Source: Chloroflexota bacterium
GTDB taxonomy: Bacteria; Chloroflexota; Anaerolineae; Caldilineales; Caldilineaceae
DNA: 64,000 bases
Assembly (NCBI GenBank): GCA_016861025.1
Contig: BOKO01000005.1
Span: forward strand, 124,001 to 188,000
Direction: 5' to 3'
Under the pieces are notes generated by a model, which ran no database searches, was not told the origin of the DNA, and saw only the letters and a list, made by a program, of their open reading frames with translations. Both the position numbers and the translations under genes were made by a program. Shown here piece after piece: positions 9,520 through 18,835 of this stretch (the first letter of the stretch is position 1; each line of letters starts with the position of its first letter).

Positions 9520-10444
9520 GGTTCTTCTCCAAAATAGCGCGATAGGTTGTCTCCAACCCATCATTGCACTTGATCACCGAGGTGACATCAGCGCCCGATT
9601 CCACCAGCAGATTGATAATTGCTGCGCATGTTTTCTCTGTTGCAACCTCGACAACCAGCCGATTCTGTTCGATCTGTGCGCGCCTGACATCTTGCCTGCT
9701 GTTCACCAATCCCAACAGCTCTTGCGTGAACCCCCTGCCTGTGATCAAGACCCGATTGGGTGCGTTCTCGCCGCCCAATGATTGCGGCGCGCCGCGCATC
9801 ACGATTCGGCCACGATGCATGATGGCGACTTCGTCGCACAGCGCTGCTTCTTTCGGGTCGCGCGTCGTCACCAGAACGGTCACACCCTCCTGGTGCGCCA
9901 GGATGGTCAAGTCATCGCTCAGAATCTCTTGATCGGCGGCGTCGAGGCTGGCGGTCGGTTCATCGAGGATCAACAACGCCGGGCGATGCACCAGCGCGCG
10001 CAAAATGGCGAGTTTGTGCTTCATGCCCGTGCTCCAGTCGCCGACGCGTTCGTTGCGTTTTTCCCATAGGTCGACATGTTGCAACAGTTCGCGAATGCGC
10101 GCCGCGCGTTCGGCGGCGGGCAGATGCCAGATGCGCGCGTACAAGTCCAGGTTCTCAACTGCGCTCAAATTCTCGTACAAACCCGGCGATTGCAGCACAA
10201 CACCTGTACGTGCACGGATGGAATCGGCGTTGGTGCGTACGTTATAGCCCATCATCCATGCCGCCCCGCTCGTCGGCGGAACGAGACCGAGCAACAGGCG
10301 AACCAGTGTGCTCTTCCCCGCCCCCATCGGTCCCAAGACGCCGTAAACTGCACCTGTCGGCACGCAGAGATCGACATGATCGACCGCGGCATGGGCGCCA
10401 AAGATGCGGGTGAGTTGTTCGGTGACAATTGCCGGCGGCGGCAC
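9497..10444 (-). CDS. ABC transporter ATP-binding protein
   Basis: 315 residues. The nucleotide-binding domain has Walker A GPMGAGKST, Walker B LLILDEPTASLD, the H-loop region (TILAHQEGVTVLVTTRD), and a variant signature WSTGMKHKLAI in place of LSGGQ. This variant is common in ABC-2 export ATPases. A C-terminal extension of about 90 residues (from GGENAPNRVLITGRG) is typical of the CcmA/NatA-like group. It powers the permease encoded by the overlapping downstream gene. Expression may depend on the inverted repeat at 10536-10556 in its leader. Confidence 0.93.
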   Translation of the reverse strand: MPPPAIVTEQLTRIFGAHAAVDHVDLCVPTGAVYGVLGPMGAGKSTLVRLLLGLVPPTSGAAWMMGYNVRTNADSIRARTGVVLQSPGLYENLSAVENLDLYARIWHLPAAERAARIRELLQHVDLWEKRNERVGDWSTGMKHKLAILRALVHRPALLILDEPTASLDAADQEILSDDLTILAHQEGVTVLVTTRDPKEAALCDEVAIMHRGRIVMRGAPQSLGGENAPNRVLITGRGFTQELLGLVNSRQDVRRAQIEQNRLVVEVATEKTCAAIINLLVESGADVTSVIKCNDGLETTYRAILEKNHATEPVV

Positions 10445-10535
10445 AACACTCCTTCAGCATTCACAGTTCTATCAATCTAGAACACACGCGCATCCTGAAG
10501 TATGTCAGCAGTCACCTCTGGGGAATAGGGGCAGG

Positions 10536-10556
10536 TGTCACATGATATTTGTGACA
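10536..10556. promoter_or_regulatory. Inverted repeat TGTCACA-N7-TGTGACA between kinase and ABC exporter genes
   Basis: Perfect 7-bp arms (10536-10542 and 10550-10556) lie 14 bp after the kinase stop and 92 bp before the ABC ATPase start, both minus strand. This could be an operator for the exporter or a weak terminator of the kinase gene. The T-poor flanks favour an operator, but this is a guess. Confidence 0.4.
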
Positions 10557-10569
10557 GATGTCGATTTGT

Positions 10570-11955
10570 TCAGCCTTCGCGTTTTTCGATGGGGGCGGTG
10601 ACCGCCACGCGCGCGCCGGCGCCTGGTGCGGTCTGCAGTCGGAACTCGCCATGCATGCTGCGCGCGCGTGCACGCATGTTGCGCAAGCCATTGCCCTGAC
10701 TTTGGCGAGCATCGGTCGCATCCATGCCGGCGCCGTCATCTTGCACACTGAGTTGCAGCAGCCCTTCTTCGAAGCCAAAATAAATTGCCACCTGTGAAGC
10801 GGCCGCATGTTTGCGCACGTTGGCAAGCGCCTCCTGCGCAATGTGCAGAAACTCATCCACCTGTCGTGGGGAGCAGATAGCCGCCGCCTGTTCGTCAATC
10901 GCCACGGAAACGGTGAGCATCGTATCATTGCGCAGTTCTTGCGCCAGCGCTTCCAGCCCTTGACGAATGCTGCGTCCCTGAAAACGACGTGGACGCAAAT
11001 GCTGGATATAGTTGCGGATGTCGGCAATGACCTCGTTTAGCCCGGAGATCGCCGCCCCGATCACCTCGCGTGATTGCGCAGGCGCAGTGTCGATGCGGTG
11101 ACGCGCATCGTCGAGCAACAGCCCGATCGCATAGATCGACTGGATAACGCCGTCATGCAAATCCATGCCGATGCGTTCGCGCTCGCGCAAGACTGCAATC
11201 TGCTGATTCTCACGATAGAGCTGGGCGTTCTCGATGGCGATGGCTGCCTGCAATGCAAACATTGCCAACAACTCCTCGTCTTCGGCGCTGAATTCGCCCT
11301 CAATGGCGCCGCCCGATGGCAAAGTGATGCGCTTATCTGTGAGATACAGATTTCCGTAAATCCTGCCTTTTGACTGAATCGGGACGCCGACCAGCGTGCG
11401 CATCTTCGGGTGCCCCTCTGGAAACCCTGCCGCACGCGGGTCGCCGGCAATATCTGCCAGACGGATGGGCTGCCCATCTCTGCTCATGACGCCCAGGACG
11501 CCCTCGCCAACGGGCGTATTCTGCAGACGGTTGTGCACATCAGGGCTGAGGCCGGATGTGTAGAATTGCTCGACTGTCCGGCCATCGGCGCCGACCACTG
11601 CCAACGCACCGTAACGGGCATCAACGAGCGCGCGACTTTGGTCGACCACCTGCTGCAGAACCTTGCCGATCTCTAGCTCGGTCGTCAGCGCCAACCCGGC
11701 GCGACGCAGCGCGTCCAGATGCTCACTGCGCCGACGAATTTCCGCCTCCCTGCGCTCCAGATTGACGGCAACCCAATTGGCAAACACTGTCGCCCCAATT
11801 GCGATGATCGCAAGCTCAATTGCTGTTGCTGCCAATGAGATCGGTTGGCGCAGGACAAGCGACCGGATCGCAACCCAAAGCGCCCACGACGTCAGCGGAA
11901 CCAGGACGCCCAACCATCGCAATGAACGCGTGTCAATTTGGTTTATCATTCTCAC
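10570..11955 (-). CDS. GAF-domain sensor histidine kinase of the NarL/DosS type
   Basis: 461 residues from a GTG (an ATG two codons on is also possible). Two transmembrane segments lie at about 15-33 and 43-65. A GAF domain spans about 95-245 and contains FPEGHPKMRTLVGVPI and GNLYLTDKR. A HisKA_3 dimerisation helix with phosphoacceptor His267 (RERERIGMDLHDGVIQS) and a HATPase_c domain (VRKHAAAS, DDGAGM, GNGLRNM) follow. The GAF segment closely follows the pattern of the haem GAF of mycobacterial DosS/DosT, where the His in FPxxHPxM is, as I recall, the haem ligand. His182 is the counterpart here. It is divergent from the response regulator at 12071, its likely partner. Oxygen, CO or NO sensing is inference. 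Confidence 0.92.
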   Translation of the reverse strand: MRMINQIDTRSLRWLGVLVPLTSWALWVAIRSLVLRQPISLAATAIELAIIAIGATVFANWVAVNLERREAEIRRRSEHLDALRRAGLALTTELEIGKVLQQVVDQSRALVDARYGALAVVGADGRTVEQFYTSGLSPDVHNRLQNTPVGEGVLGVMSRDGQPIRLADIAGDPRAAGFPEGHPKMRTLVGVPIQSKGRIYGNLYLTDKRITLPSGGAIEGEFSAEDEELLAMFALQAAIAIENAQLYRENQQIAVLRERERIGMDLHDGVIQSIYAIGLLLDDARHRIDTAPAQSREVIGAAISGLNEVIADIRNYIQHLRPRRFQGRSIRQGLEALAQELRNDTMLTVSVAIDEQAAAICSPRQVDEFLHIAQEALANVRKHAAASQVAIYFGFEEGLLQLSVQDDGAGMDATDARQSQGNGLRNMRARARSMHGEFRLQTAPGAGARVAVTAPIEKREG

Positions 11956-12070
11956 ACCGCAGAATTGCTGTACGCCATCATCTGTTTTGGCGAATGTGAT
12001 ATAATCTTTACGTCCCAGGCAAGGACGCTGGCAAGTATTTTTTCAGAAACAACATTGATAACAAGTTTCT

Positions 12071-12736
12071 ATGCACATCCGAATTTTGCTTGTCGATGAT
12101 CATGAAATCGTGCGTCTTGGTCTCAGGGCGCTCCTCTCTCGTTATCCACATTTCGAGGTCATCGCTGAAGCCAGCGACGCGCAGGAGGCGCTCGAGCAAA
12201 CGATGCGCCTTGAGCCGGATGTGGTCGTGATGGACATTCGCCTCCCCGGCAAGAATGGCATCGAGGCGACGCGTGAAATCATTGAAAGGCGGCCCGACAC
12301 CAAGATCATCATGTTGACCTCTCACGCCGATGACGACATGCTCTTCGACGCCATCAGCGCCGGCGCCAGCGGCTATGTGCTCAAGCAGATCGGCAGCGAT
12401 GACCTGGTGCGTGCGCTGGAAACAGTTGGTCGCGGCGAATCGATGCTTGACCCGGCGATCACGCAAAAAGTGTTTCAACGCGTACGCGAGACTGCCCGCC
12501 GCGCCGAAGACGAGTACTTCGCAACCCTGACCGAACAAGAGCTAAACATCCTTTCTCTCATCACCGAAGGATTGACCAATCGCGAGATTGCCGAGCGGAT
12601 CTTCTTGAGCGAAAAGACCGTTCGTAATTATGTCAGCTCCATTTTGTCAAAACTCGACCTCTCTACGCGAGCGGAGGCGGCAGCCTACGCCGTTCGCCAT
12701 CATATCCACGAACATACGTCCGGCAAGCAGATCTGA
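12071..12736 (+). CDS. NarL/DosR-type response regulator
   Basis: 221 residues. The receiver domain (1-120) has acidic residues D9/D10, phosphoacceptor D55 (VVVMDIRLPG), T83 and K105 (YVLKQ). A linker is followed by a LuxR-type helix-turn-helix at about 150-210 (LTEQELNILSLITEGLTNREIAERIFLSEKTVRNYVSSILSKL). The order, and phrases such as GASGYVLKQIG, match the DosR/DevR group. It is divergent from the GAF kinase (115-bp gap). Its stop is 57 bp before a palindrome shared with two other redox operons, and universal stress genes follow, as in DosR regulons. The regulon link is inference. Confidence 0.93.
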   Translation: MHIRILLVDDHEIVRLGLRALLSRYPHFEVIAEASDAQEALEQTMRLEPDVVVMDIRLPGKNGIEATREIIERRPDTKIIMLTSHADDDMLFDAISAGASGYVLKQIGSDDLVRALETVGRGESMLDPAITQKVFQRVRETARRAEDEYFATLTEQELNILSLITEGLTNREIAERIFLSEKTVRNYVSSILSKLDLSTRAEAAAYAVRHHIHEHTSGKQI

Positions 12737-13038
12737 CCATCCATAGCGCCAGCGCAACCGACGCGCCGGTATATCACCCCCCATTACACAGGACTGGTCA
12801 TGTGACCAGTAGCCAAACCATACGTTCGGTGAATCCACCGCGCACCAATTCAACATACTATGATAGTATAACGTTGGTGTGCACGAACGCGCATCTGAAC
12901 GCGGTTGAAGTGCATCGACGCGTGCAATCAGGGGCGCTGAGAGCTGCGTTGAGCAGTCAATACACGCCTGCAAGGACGCTAAGTTCCTGGCGTGGCAACG
13001 TTCATCGAAGAGCAGACAGGTCTCAAAGGAGAGAAACA
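12737..13038 (+). promoter_or_regulatory. 302-bp regulatory region upstream of the Usp operon
   Basis: No gene was found. It holds operator copy 2 (12794-12809) and a nested palindrome: GCGCACCAA (12840-12848) pairs with TTGGTGTGC (12874-12882) around the perfect ATACTAT-G-ATAGTAT (12855-12869). The inner palindrome contains TATAAC/TATGAT-like hexamers, so a promoter may lie there. A ribosome site AAAGGAGAG precedes the ATG at 13039. Confidence 0.5.
12794..12809. promoter_or_regulatory. Palindromic operator candidate, copy 2 (CTGGTCA-TG-TGACCAG)
   Basis: Perfect 7-bp arms, extended to 8 bp by flanking A and T. They are identical in sequence to the arms of the copies at 3206 and 15498 and differ only in the two central bases. 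The site lies between the response-regulator gene and the universal stress genes. See findings. Confidence 0.65.
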
Positions 13039-13482
13039 ATGTATAAAACAATCTTGGTGCCATTGGATGGGTCGCCGCGTGCCGAGACAATCCTCCCGCA
13101 CGCTGCGTCGTTGGCAGCCAAATATGAGGCGAAGCTGGTGCTCCTTCAGGTGGTCGAGCCGATTGTGGCAATGGTGACTCCGTACGACATGGTTCCTTAT
13201 GTCGACAAGGACGCTGCAGAGCGCACAATGCAAGAGGTGAAATCCTATCTGGCGGCGAAGGAGGGCGAGCTGCGCGGTGTGGGCATCAACGTCAAATCGG
13301 TCGTAGAAAGCGGGCCAGTCGTCAGTGTGATTCTGGATGTGGCTGAACGCGAACAAGCCGATCTCATTGCGATGGCAAGTCATGGCCGCACAGGTTTGTC
13401 GCGCGTCTTCTACGGCAGCGTCGCAGCCGGTATTCTGCAAAAGGCGGATCGTCCGCTGCTGCTGATCCGTGCGCAGGATTAG
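13039..13482 (+). CDS. Universal stress protein (UspA family), first of two
   Basis: 147 residues from ATG 13039, which has AAAGGAGAG upstream. The open frame runs on to 12802 but without a ribosome site. Family features are MYKTILVPLDGSPRAE at the start and an ATP-binding motif near the end, MASHGRTGLSRVFYGSVA (G-x2-G-x9-G-S form). Usp proteins bind ATP and accumulate in energy or oxygen stress. It is followed after 27 bp by a second Usp and then a radical SAM gene. A palindromic operator candidate lies about 230 bp upstream of the start. Confidence 0.95.
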   Translation: MYKTILVPLDGSPRAETILPHAASLAAKYEAKLVLLQVVEPIVAMVTPYDMVPYVDKDAAERTMQEVKSYLAAKEGELRGVGINVKSVVESGPVVSVILDVAEREQADLIAMASHGRTGLSRVFYGSVAAGILQKADRPLLLIRAQD

Positions 13483-13509
13483 GTCGGTTGTCGGAGGGCG
13501 CCCGCTGCC

Positions 13510-13956
13510 ATGTATAAGAAAATTCTGGCGCCGCTCGACGGCACGAAACATTCCGAGGCGATCCTGCCACAGGTGAAATCGCTGGCGCGGCAGTGCGGTG
13601 CGGCAATTGTCCTGCTTGAGGTGTTGGAGCCGCTGCCCCCTCATGCGACCGTAGCAGCGCCCGAACTCATCCATGAAGGCGCCGCTCAGCGAGCATCTCA
13701 GGTCAGGCAATATGTGCACGGCATTGAAGAGCAATTGCGCAAAGAAGGATTTGACGTCCAGGCAATCGTGGCGCACGGCGCCGTCGTGGAAACAATTCTA
13801 TCGGTGGCGCAAGAAACCGGCGCTGATCTGATTGCCATGGCAAGTCATGGCTACACCGGGATCAAACGGCTGCTTTACGGCAGCGTCGCCGGTGAAGTAT
13901 TGCACCGCGCCAGAACGCCGCTGCTCGTGTTGCACGCTGAGGATGACAACGATTGA
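13510..13956 (+). CDS. Universal stress protein (UspA family), second of two
   Basis: 148 residues, MYKKILAPLDGTKHSE at the start and MASHGYTGIKRLLYGSVAGEVLH carrying the ATP-binding G-x2-G-x9-G-S pattern. It is clearly a paralogue of the gene just upstream and probably a tandem duplicate, since many positions agree through the nucleotide-binding segment. The two may form a heterodimer. It is co-transcribed with the first Usp gene. Confidence 0.95.
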   Translation: MYKKILAPLDGTKHSEAILPQVKSLARQCGAAIVLLEVLEPLPPHATVAAPELIHEGAAQRASQVRQYVHGIEEQLRKEGFDVQAIVAHGAVVETILSVAQETGADLIAMASHGYTGIKRLLYGSVAGEVLHRARTPLLVLHAEDDND

Positions 13957-13992
13957 GACATCGACTTTTGACGCGACCCAGGCTGCCGTAAT

Positions 13993-14946
13993 GTGAAGAT
14001 TATGCAATACGTTTACGGTCCCATTCCATCACGGCGGCTGGGTCGTTCGCTGGGCGTTGACCCGATTCCCCTCAAAACCTGCAACTGGAACTGCATCTAT
14101 TGCCAGCTGGGGCGCTCGACGCCGTTGACCAACGAGCGTCGTGAGTATATCCCGCGTGAAGCAATTCTGGCGGAGATTCAAGAAACGCTGGCGCATCATA
14201 GCAGCGAGATCGATTATATCTCTTTCGTTGGGTCGGGCGAACCAACGCTGCACAGTGGACTCGGCTGGCTGATCCGCGCTGTCAAGGCAATTACAACAAT
14301 TCCGGTGGCGGTGATCACCAACGGCGTGCTGTTGCACCGCGCCGATGTCCGCCAGGAACTGCTCGCCGCCGATGTCGTTATGCCCACGGTCAGCGCCGGG
14401 ACAGCCGAACTCTATCGGCGCATCCATCGTCCACACCCCGACGCCGGCTTTGAGCAGCTCATCGACGGACTCTGCGCGTTTCGCGCCGAGTACACGGGCC
14501 AGCTTTGGGTCGAGGTTATGCTGATCCGCAACGTCAACGACAGCGAGATCGCCTTGCGCGACCTCGAGCGTGTGTTACGGCGCATTCAGCCGGATCAGGT
14601 GCATATCGTCTTGCCCGACCGTCCACCTGCTGAACCCTGGGTGCAGCCAGCCGATTCGGAAGGGCTGCTGCGCGCCGAGGCGCTGCTGGGTCCAGTGGCG
14701 CACATCGTTCATCCTTTCTCCAATGGCGTTCACGCCAGCGATTACGCGTCGCCAGATGAAGCGATCGTGAGCATCGTGACCAGGCATCCCATGAGTCTTG
14801 CGCAACTGATAACAACCTTGAACGCATGGACGGATGATGAGGTTAGCGACGCGCTTGCCCGATTGGAACAGGCAGGCGCCATCCGTCCGGTCGAGCGTCT
14901 CGGCGTTCGTTTTTGGGCGGCGGCAACGTCAGTCTTTCCAACTTGA
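13993..14946 (+). CDS. Radical SAM protein (COG0731-like Fe-S oxidoreductase)
   Basis: 317 residues from GTG 13993, or 314 from ATG 14002; neither start has a strong ribosome site. The radical SAM cluster motif is C30-x3-C34-x2-C37 (TCNWNCIYCQLGR), followed by FVGSGEPTLH, the glycine-rich SAM-binding segment. YGPIPSRRLGRSLGVDPIP at the start is characteristic of the COG0731 group, which is related to the wyosine enzyme TYW1 but has no flavodoxin domain. The last 80 residues look like a small winged helix (MSLAQLITTLNAWTDDEVSDALARLEQAGAI). The substrate is unknown. It is the third gene of the Usp unit, 36 bp after the second Usp. Confidence 0.88.
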   Translation: MKIMQYVYGPIPSRRLGRSLGVDPIPLKTCNWNCIYCQLGRSTPLTNERREYIPREAILAEIQETLAHHSSEIDYISFVGSGEPTLHSGLGWLIRAVKAITTIPVAVITNGVLLHRADVRQELLAADVVMPTVSAGTAELYRRIHRPHPDAGFEQLIDGLCAFRAEYTGQLWVEVMLIRNVNDSEIALRDLERVLRRIQPDQVHIVLPDRPPAEPWVQPADSEGLLRAEALLGPVAHIVHPFSNGVHASDYASPDEAIVSIVTRHPMSLAQLITTLNAWTDDEVSDALARLEQAGAIRPVERLGVRFWAAATSVFPT

Positions 14947-15037
14947 ATCATCAACTGAGTGGGCGGTTAAGTCCGCCAGCCAATCATCATCTGGACGTCC
15001 ATGCTTTATCAAAATGCATCCTGGAAGGTAATATCTA

Positions 15038-15490
15038 ATGAACGCACTTTCGGCTGCCACGTTGCATCGTCTTGAAGAACTGCACAACAGCATGAAACAG
15101 GTGCTTGCTGTGCTCCCTGCGGACGCATTGGATTGGTCGCCAGCGCAAGAAGTGAACTCGGTCGCTGTGTTGGTCGCTCACGTGTGTGGCTCTGAACGAT
15201 TCTGGATCGGCGAAAAAGTCGGTGGTCTGACGATCCAGCGTGATCGCGATGCTGAATTTGTAGTGCGCGGGATAGACGGCGCCGAGTTAGCCGCCATGCT
15301 CGATGATACGTTAGCTATGGCTCGATCTGTGCTCGGCATCCTATCGCTGGCTGATCTGACGCGACCGGCAGGAGCGTCAAAAAATGGCTTTGTCTACGAT
15401 GTGGCATGGGCATTGCAACATGCGCTGGAACACGTCGCTCTCCACACCGGGCATATTGAATTGATGCGGCAGTGGTGGGAGAATCACTGA
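15038..15490 (+). CDS. DinB-like (DfsB family) putative metal-dependent four-helix protein
   Basis: 150 residues, predicted four-helix bundle. The likely DinB metal triad is H48 (LVAHVCGSERFW), H132 and H136 (ALEHVALHTGHIELMR). DinB-like proteins of this kind include bacillithiol or mycothiol-dependent S-transferases and many of unknown role. A ribosome site GGAAGG precedes the start. It lies downstream of the radical SAM gene after 91 bp and is followed by the operator and promoter of the hox operon. A role is not assigned. Confidence 0.8.
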   Translation: MNALSAATLHRLEELHNSMKQVLAVLPADALDWSPAQEVNSVAVLVAHVCGSERFWIGEKVGGLTIQRDRDAEFVVRGIDGAELAAMLDDTLAMARSVLGILSLADLTRPAGASKNGFVYDVAWALQHALEHVALHTGHIELMRQWWENH

Positions 15491-15497
15491 ACACTTC

Positions 15498-15513
15498 CTG
15501 GTCAACTGACCAG
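15498..15513. promoter_or_regulatory. Palindromic operator candidate, copy 3 (CTGGTCA-AC-TGACCAG), upstream of hox
   Basis: The 16-mer is identical to copy 1 at 3206-3221. It starts 8 bp after the DinB-like gene stop and 190 bp before hoxE. A TATAGG hexamer at 15533-15538 would place the palindrome centre about 40 bp upstream of a transcription start, the classical position for an activator that touches RNA polymerase at the -35 region. The binding protein is not proven. See findings. Confidence 0.65.
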
Positions 15514-15703
15514 TAAACACACCCTTCGTGTGTATAGGACAATTTCCCTTCCTGCGCCTGTAGCCAAATAGCGCGACGCGTGCTAGGGTAGAGGCGTCAT
15601 ATCGCTGGTTCGTATATAAAGCTCCCACGCTTTTCTATTAACAGCCAACAGGGCTGGCAAATCGACCCATTTTTTGATTCCGCAATCAGTGCGAGGGGAT
15701 TGT

Positions 15704-16307
15704 ATGTCTGTCAAAACCAGTCCACAGTCACGCGCAAGACCGAGGGCAGCAACTGAGCATCCGAGCGGCGATCCGCGCTTCAGCCTGATCGACCGCACCC
15801 TGAAGCGATTCAGTTTTCAGCAGGATGCGCTGATCGAGGTGTTGCACACTGCACAGGAGGCGTTCGGCTTTTTGAGCGATGATCTCCTGATCTATGTGGC
15901 GCACCAGCTGAAACTGCCACTCAGTTGGGTCTATGGCGTGGCGACGTTCTACCATTTTTTCACCCTCACCCCGCAGGGCCAACACAATTGCATTGTCTGC
16001 ATGGGAACGGCTTGCTATGTAAAGCGCGCCGCCGAGATCGTGGCTGCGCTTCAGCAGGAGTACCAGATTACCGCTGGCGAAACAACCGCCGACGGGCGCC
16101 TGAGTGTGAGCACGGCGCGCTGTCTCGGTTCGTGTGGCCTGGCGCCGGTGCTCGTGCTTGACGGTGAGGTGCTGGCGCGCGAGACGCCGGAGAGCGCGCT
16201 CGAACGCGTTCGCCAGCACCTGGCGGAACACGCTGGCGGCGCCAAGCCAGAAACCAACGGCGCTGGCGTGCGTGAACGGAACGGCATAGAAAGCAATGGA
16301 GGCATCC

Positions 16308-16321
<14 letters not shown>
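15704..16321 (+). CDS. hoxE: Bidirectional NiFe hydrogenase diaphorase subunit HoxE
   Basis: 205 residues from ATG 15704 (GAGGGG upstream). A NuoE-like thioredoxin fold binds one [2Fe-2S] cluster through CMGTAC (residues about 101-106) and CLGSCG (about 142-147). The family segment LPLSWVYGVATFYHFF is present. HoxE joins HoxF and HoxU in the diaphorase half of the enzyme, which exchanges electrons with NAD(H) or ferredoxin. The last 35 residues are a low-complexity Gly/Asn tail. The stop overlaps the hoxF start by 14 bp. First gene of hoxEFUYHW. Confidence 0.94.
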
Positions 16322-18020
<1,699 letters not shown>

Positions 18021-18030
18021 GAATCTCTCG

Positions 18031-18069
18031 ATCTCCTAATCGCCCAATCTCGTGACGAGATTAGGAGAT
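18031..18069. repeat. Nested inverted repeat between hoxF and hoxU
   Basis: ATCTCCTAATC (18031-18041) pairs with GATTAGGAGAT (18059-18069). A second hairpin, TCTCG-TGA-CGAGA (18048-18060), competes with it, and an outer GAATC/GATTC pair extends the structure. It fills most of the only sizeable gap in the hox operon. It could be an RNA processing or stability element, or a dispersed palindrome. There is no U-tract. Confidence 0.5.
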
Positions 18070-18102
18070 TATGCGATTCAGGGATTTTCAAGGAGATAAG
18101 CT

Positions 18103-18831
18103 ATGTCAGTTGTGACATTGACAATCAACGACGAACTGGTGAGCGCCCAGGAAGGGGAAACGCTGCTCTCCGTGTTGCACGAACGTGGGATCGATATGCC
18201 GACGCTCTGTCATCTGGACGGATTGAGCGAGCGCGGCGGCTGCCGGCTATGCATGGTCGAGCTGGAAGGCAGCGCCCGCCTGCAAGCCGCCTGCGTGACG
18301 CAAGTGCAGGAGGGCATGATCGTCCACACGCACAGTGAGCGGTTGGTGAAATATCGCAAGATGATCCTGGAGTTGCTCTTTTCAGAGCGCAACCATGTCT
18401 GCGCCGTCTGCGTGATGAACGGCAACTGCGAGTTGCAGTGGGAAGCCGCCAAGATCGGCATGGATCATGTACGCTACGATTATCTCAACCCTGACCTGTC
18501 GATGGACGCCAGTCACGACCGCTTTGTGCTCGACCACAATCGCTGCATTCTCTGTACACGCTGCGTGCGCGTTTGCGACGAAATCGAAGGCGCGCATGTG
18601 TGGGATGTGATGGGGCGTGGGGTCAACAGCCGCGTGATCATCGACCTTAACCAGCCGTGGGGAACCAGCCAGAGTTGCACAAGCTGCGGCAAATGCGTGC
18701 AGGTCTGCCCGACCGGTGCGCTCTCCGCCAAAGGCGCCACCGTGGCGGAGATGGAGAAACAGCACAACTTCCTACGCTGGATTTTGGATGGGCGCGAGAA
18801 GAATGTGTGGTCATACGGGAATGGGAAATAG
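18103..18831 (+). CDS. hoxU: Bidirectional NiFe hydrogenase diaphorase subunit HoxU
   Basis: 242 residues, NuoG-like N-terminal part. The [2Fe-2S] ligands are C36, C47, C50 and C64 (TLCHLDGLSERGGCRLC, then AACVTQ). The His/Cys-liganded [4Fe-4S] region is SERNHVCAVCVMNGNCELQ, and two ferredoxin-type [4Fe-4S] motifs follow (CILCTRCVRVCDE and CTSCGKCVQVCPTGAL). It wires electrons from HoxF to the hydrogenase module. A ribosome site AAGGAG lies 9 nt before the ATG. The following hoxY start is 4 bp after the stop. Confidence 0.96.
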   Translation: MSVVTLTINDELVSAQEGETLLSVLHERGIDMPTLCHLDGLSERGGCRLCMVELEGSARLQAACVTQVQEGMIVHTHSERLVKYRKMILELLFSERNHVCAVCVMNGNCELQWEAAKIGMDHVRYDYLNPDLSMDASHDRFVLDHNRCILCTRCVRVCDEIEGAHVWDVMGRGVNSRVIIDLNQPWGTSQSCTSCGKCVQVCPTGALSAKGATVAEMEKQHNFLRWILDGREKNVWSYGNGK

Positions 18832-18835
18832 AGTT

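Noticed and set aside
12802..13038. N-terminal extension of the first Usp
   Set aside because: No ribosome site and no family similarity. ATG 13039 has AAAGGAGAG and the standard Usp beginning.
12979..13776. Open frame of 265 codons antisense to both Usp genes
   Set aside because: Complement of two clear paralogous Usp genes; its continuity across both reflects their shared sequence.
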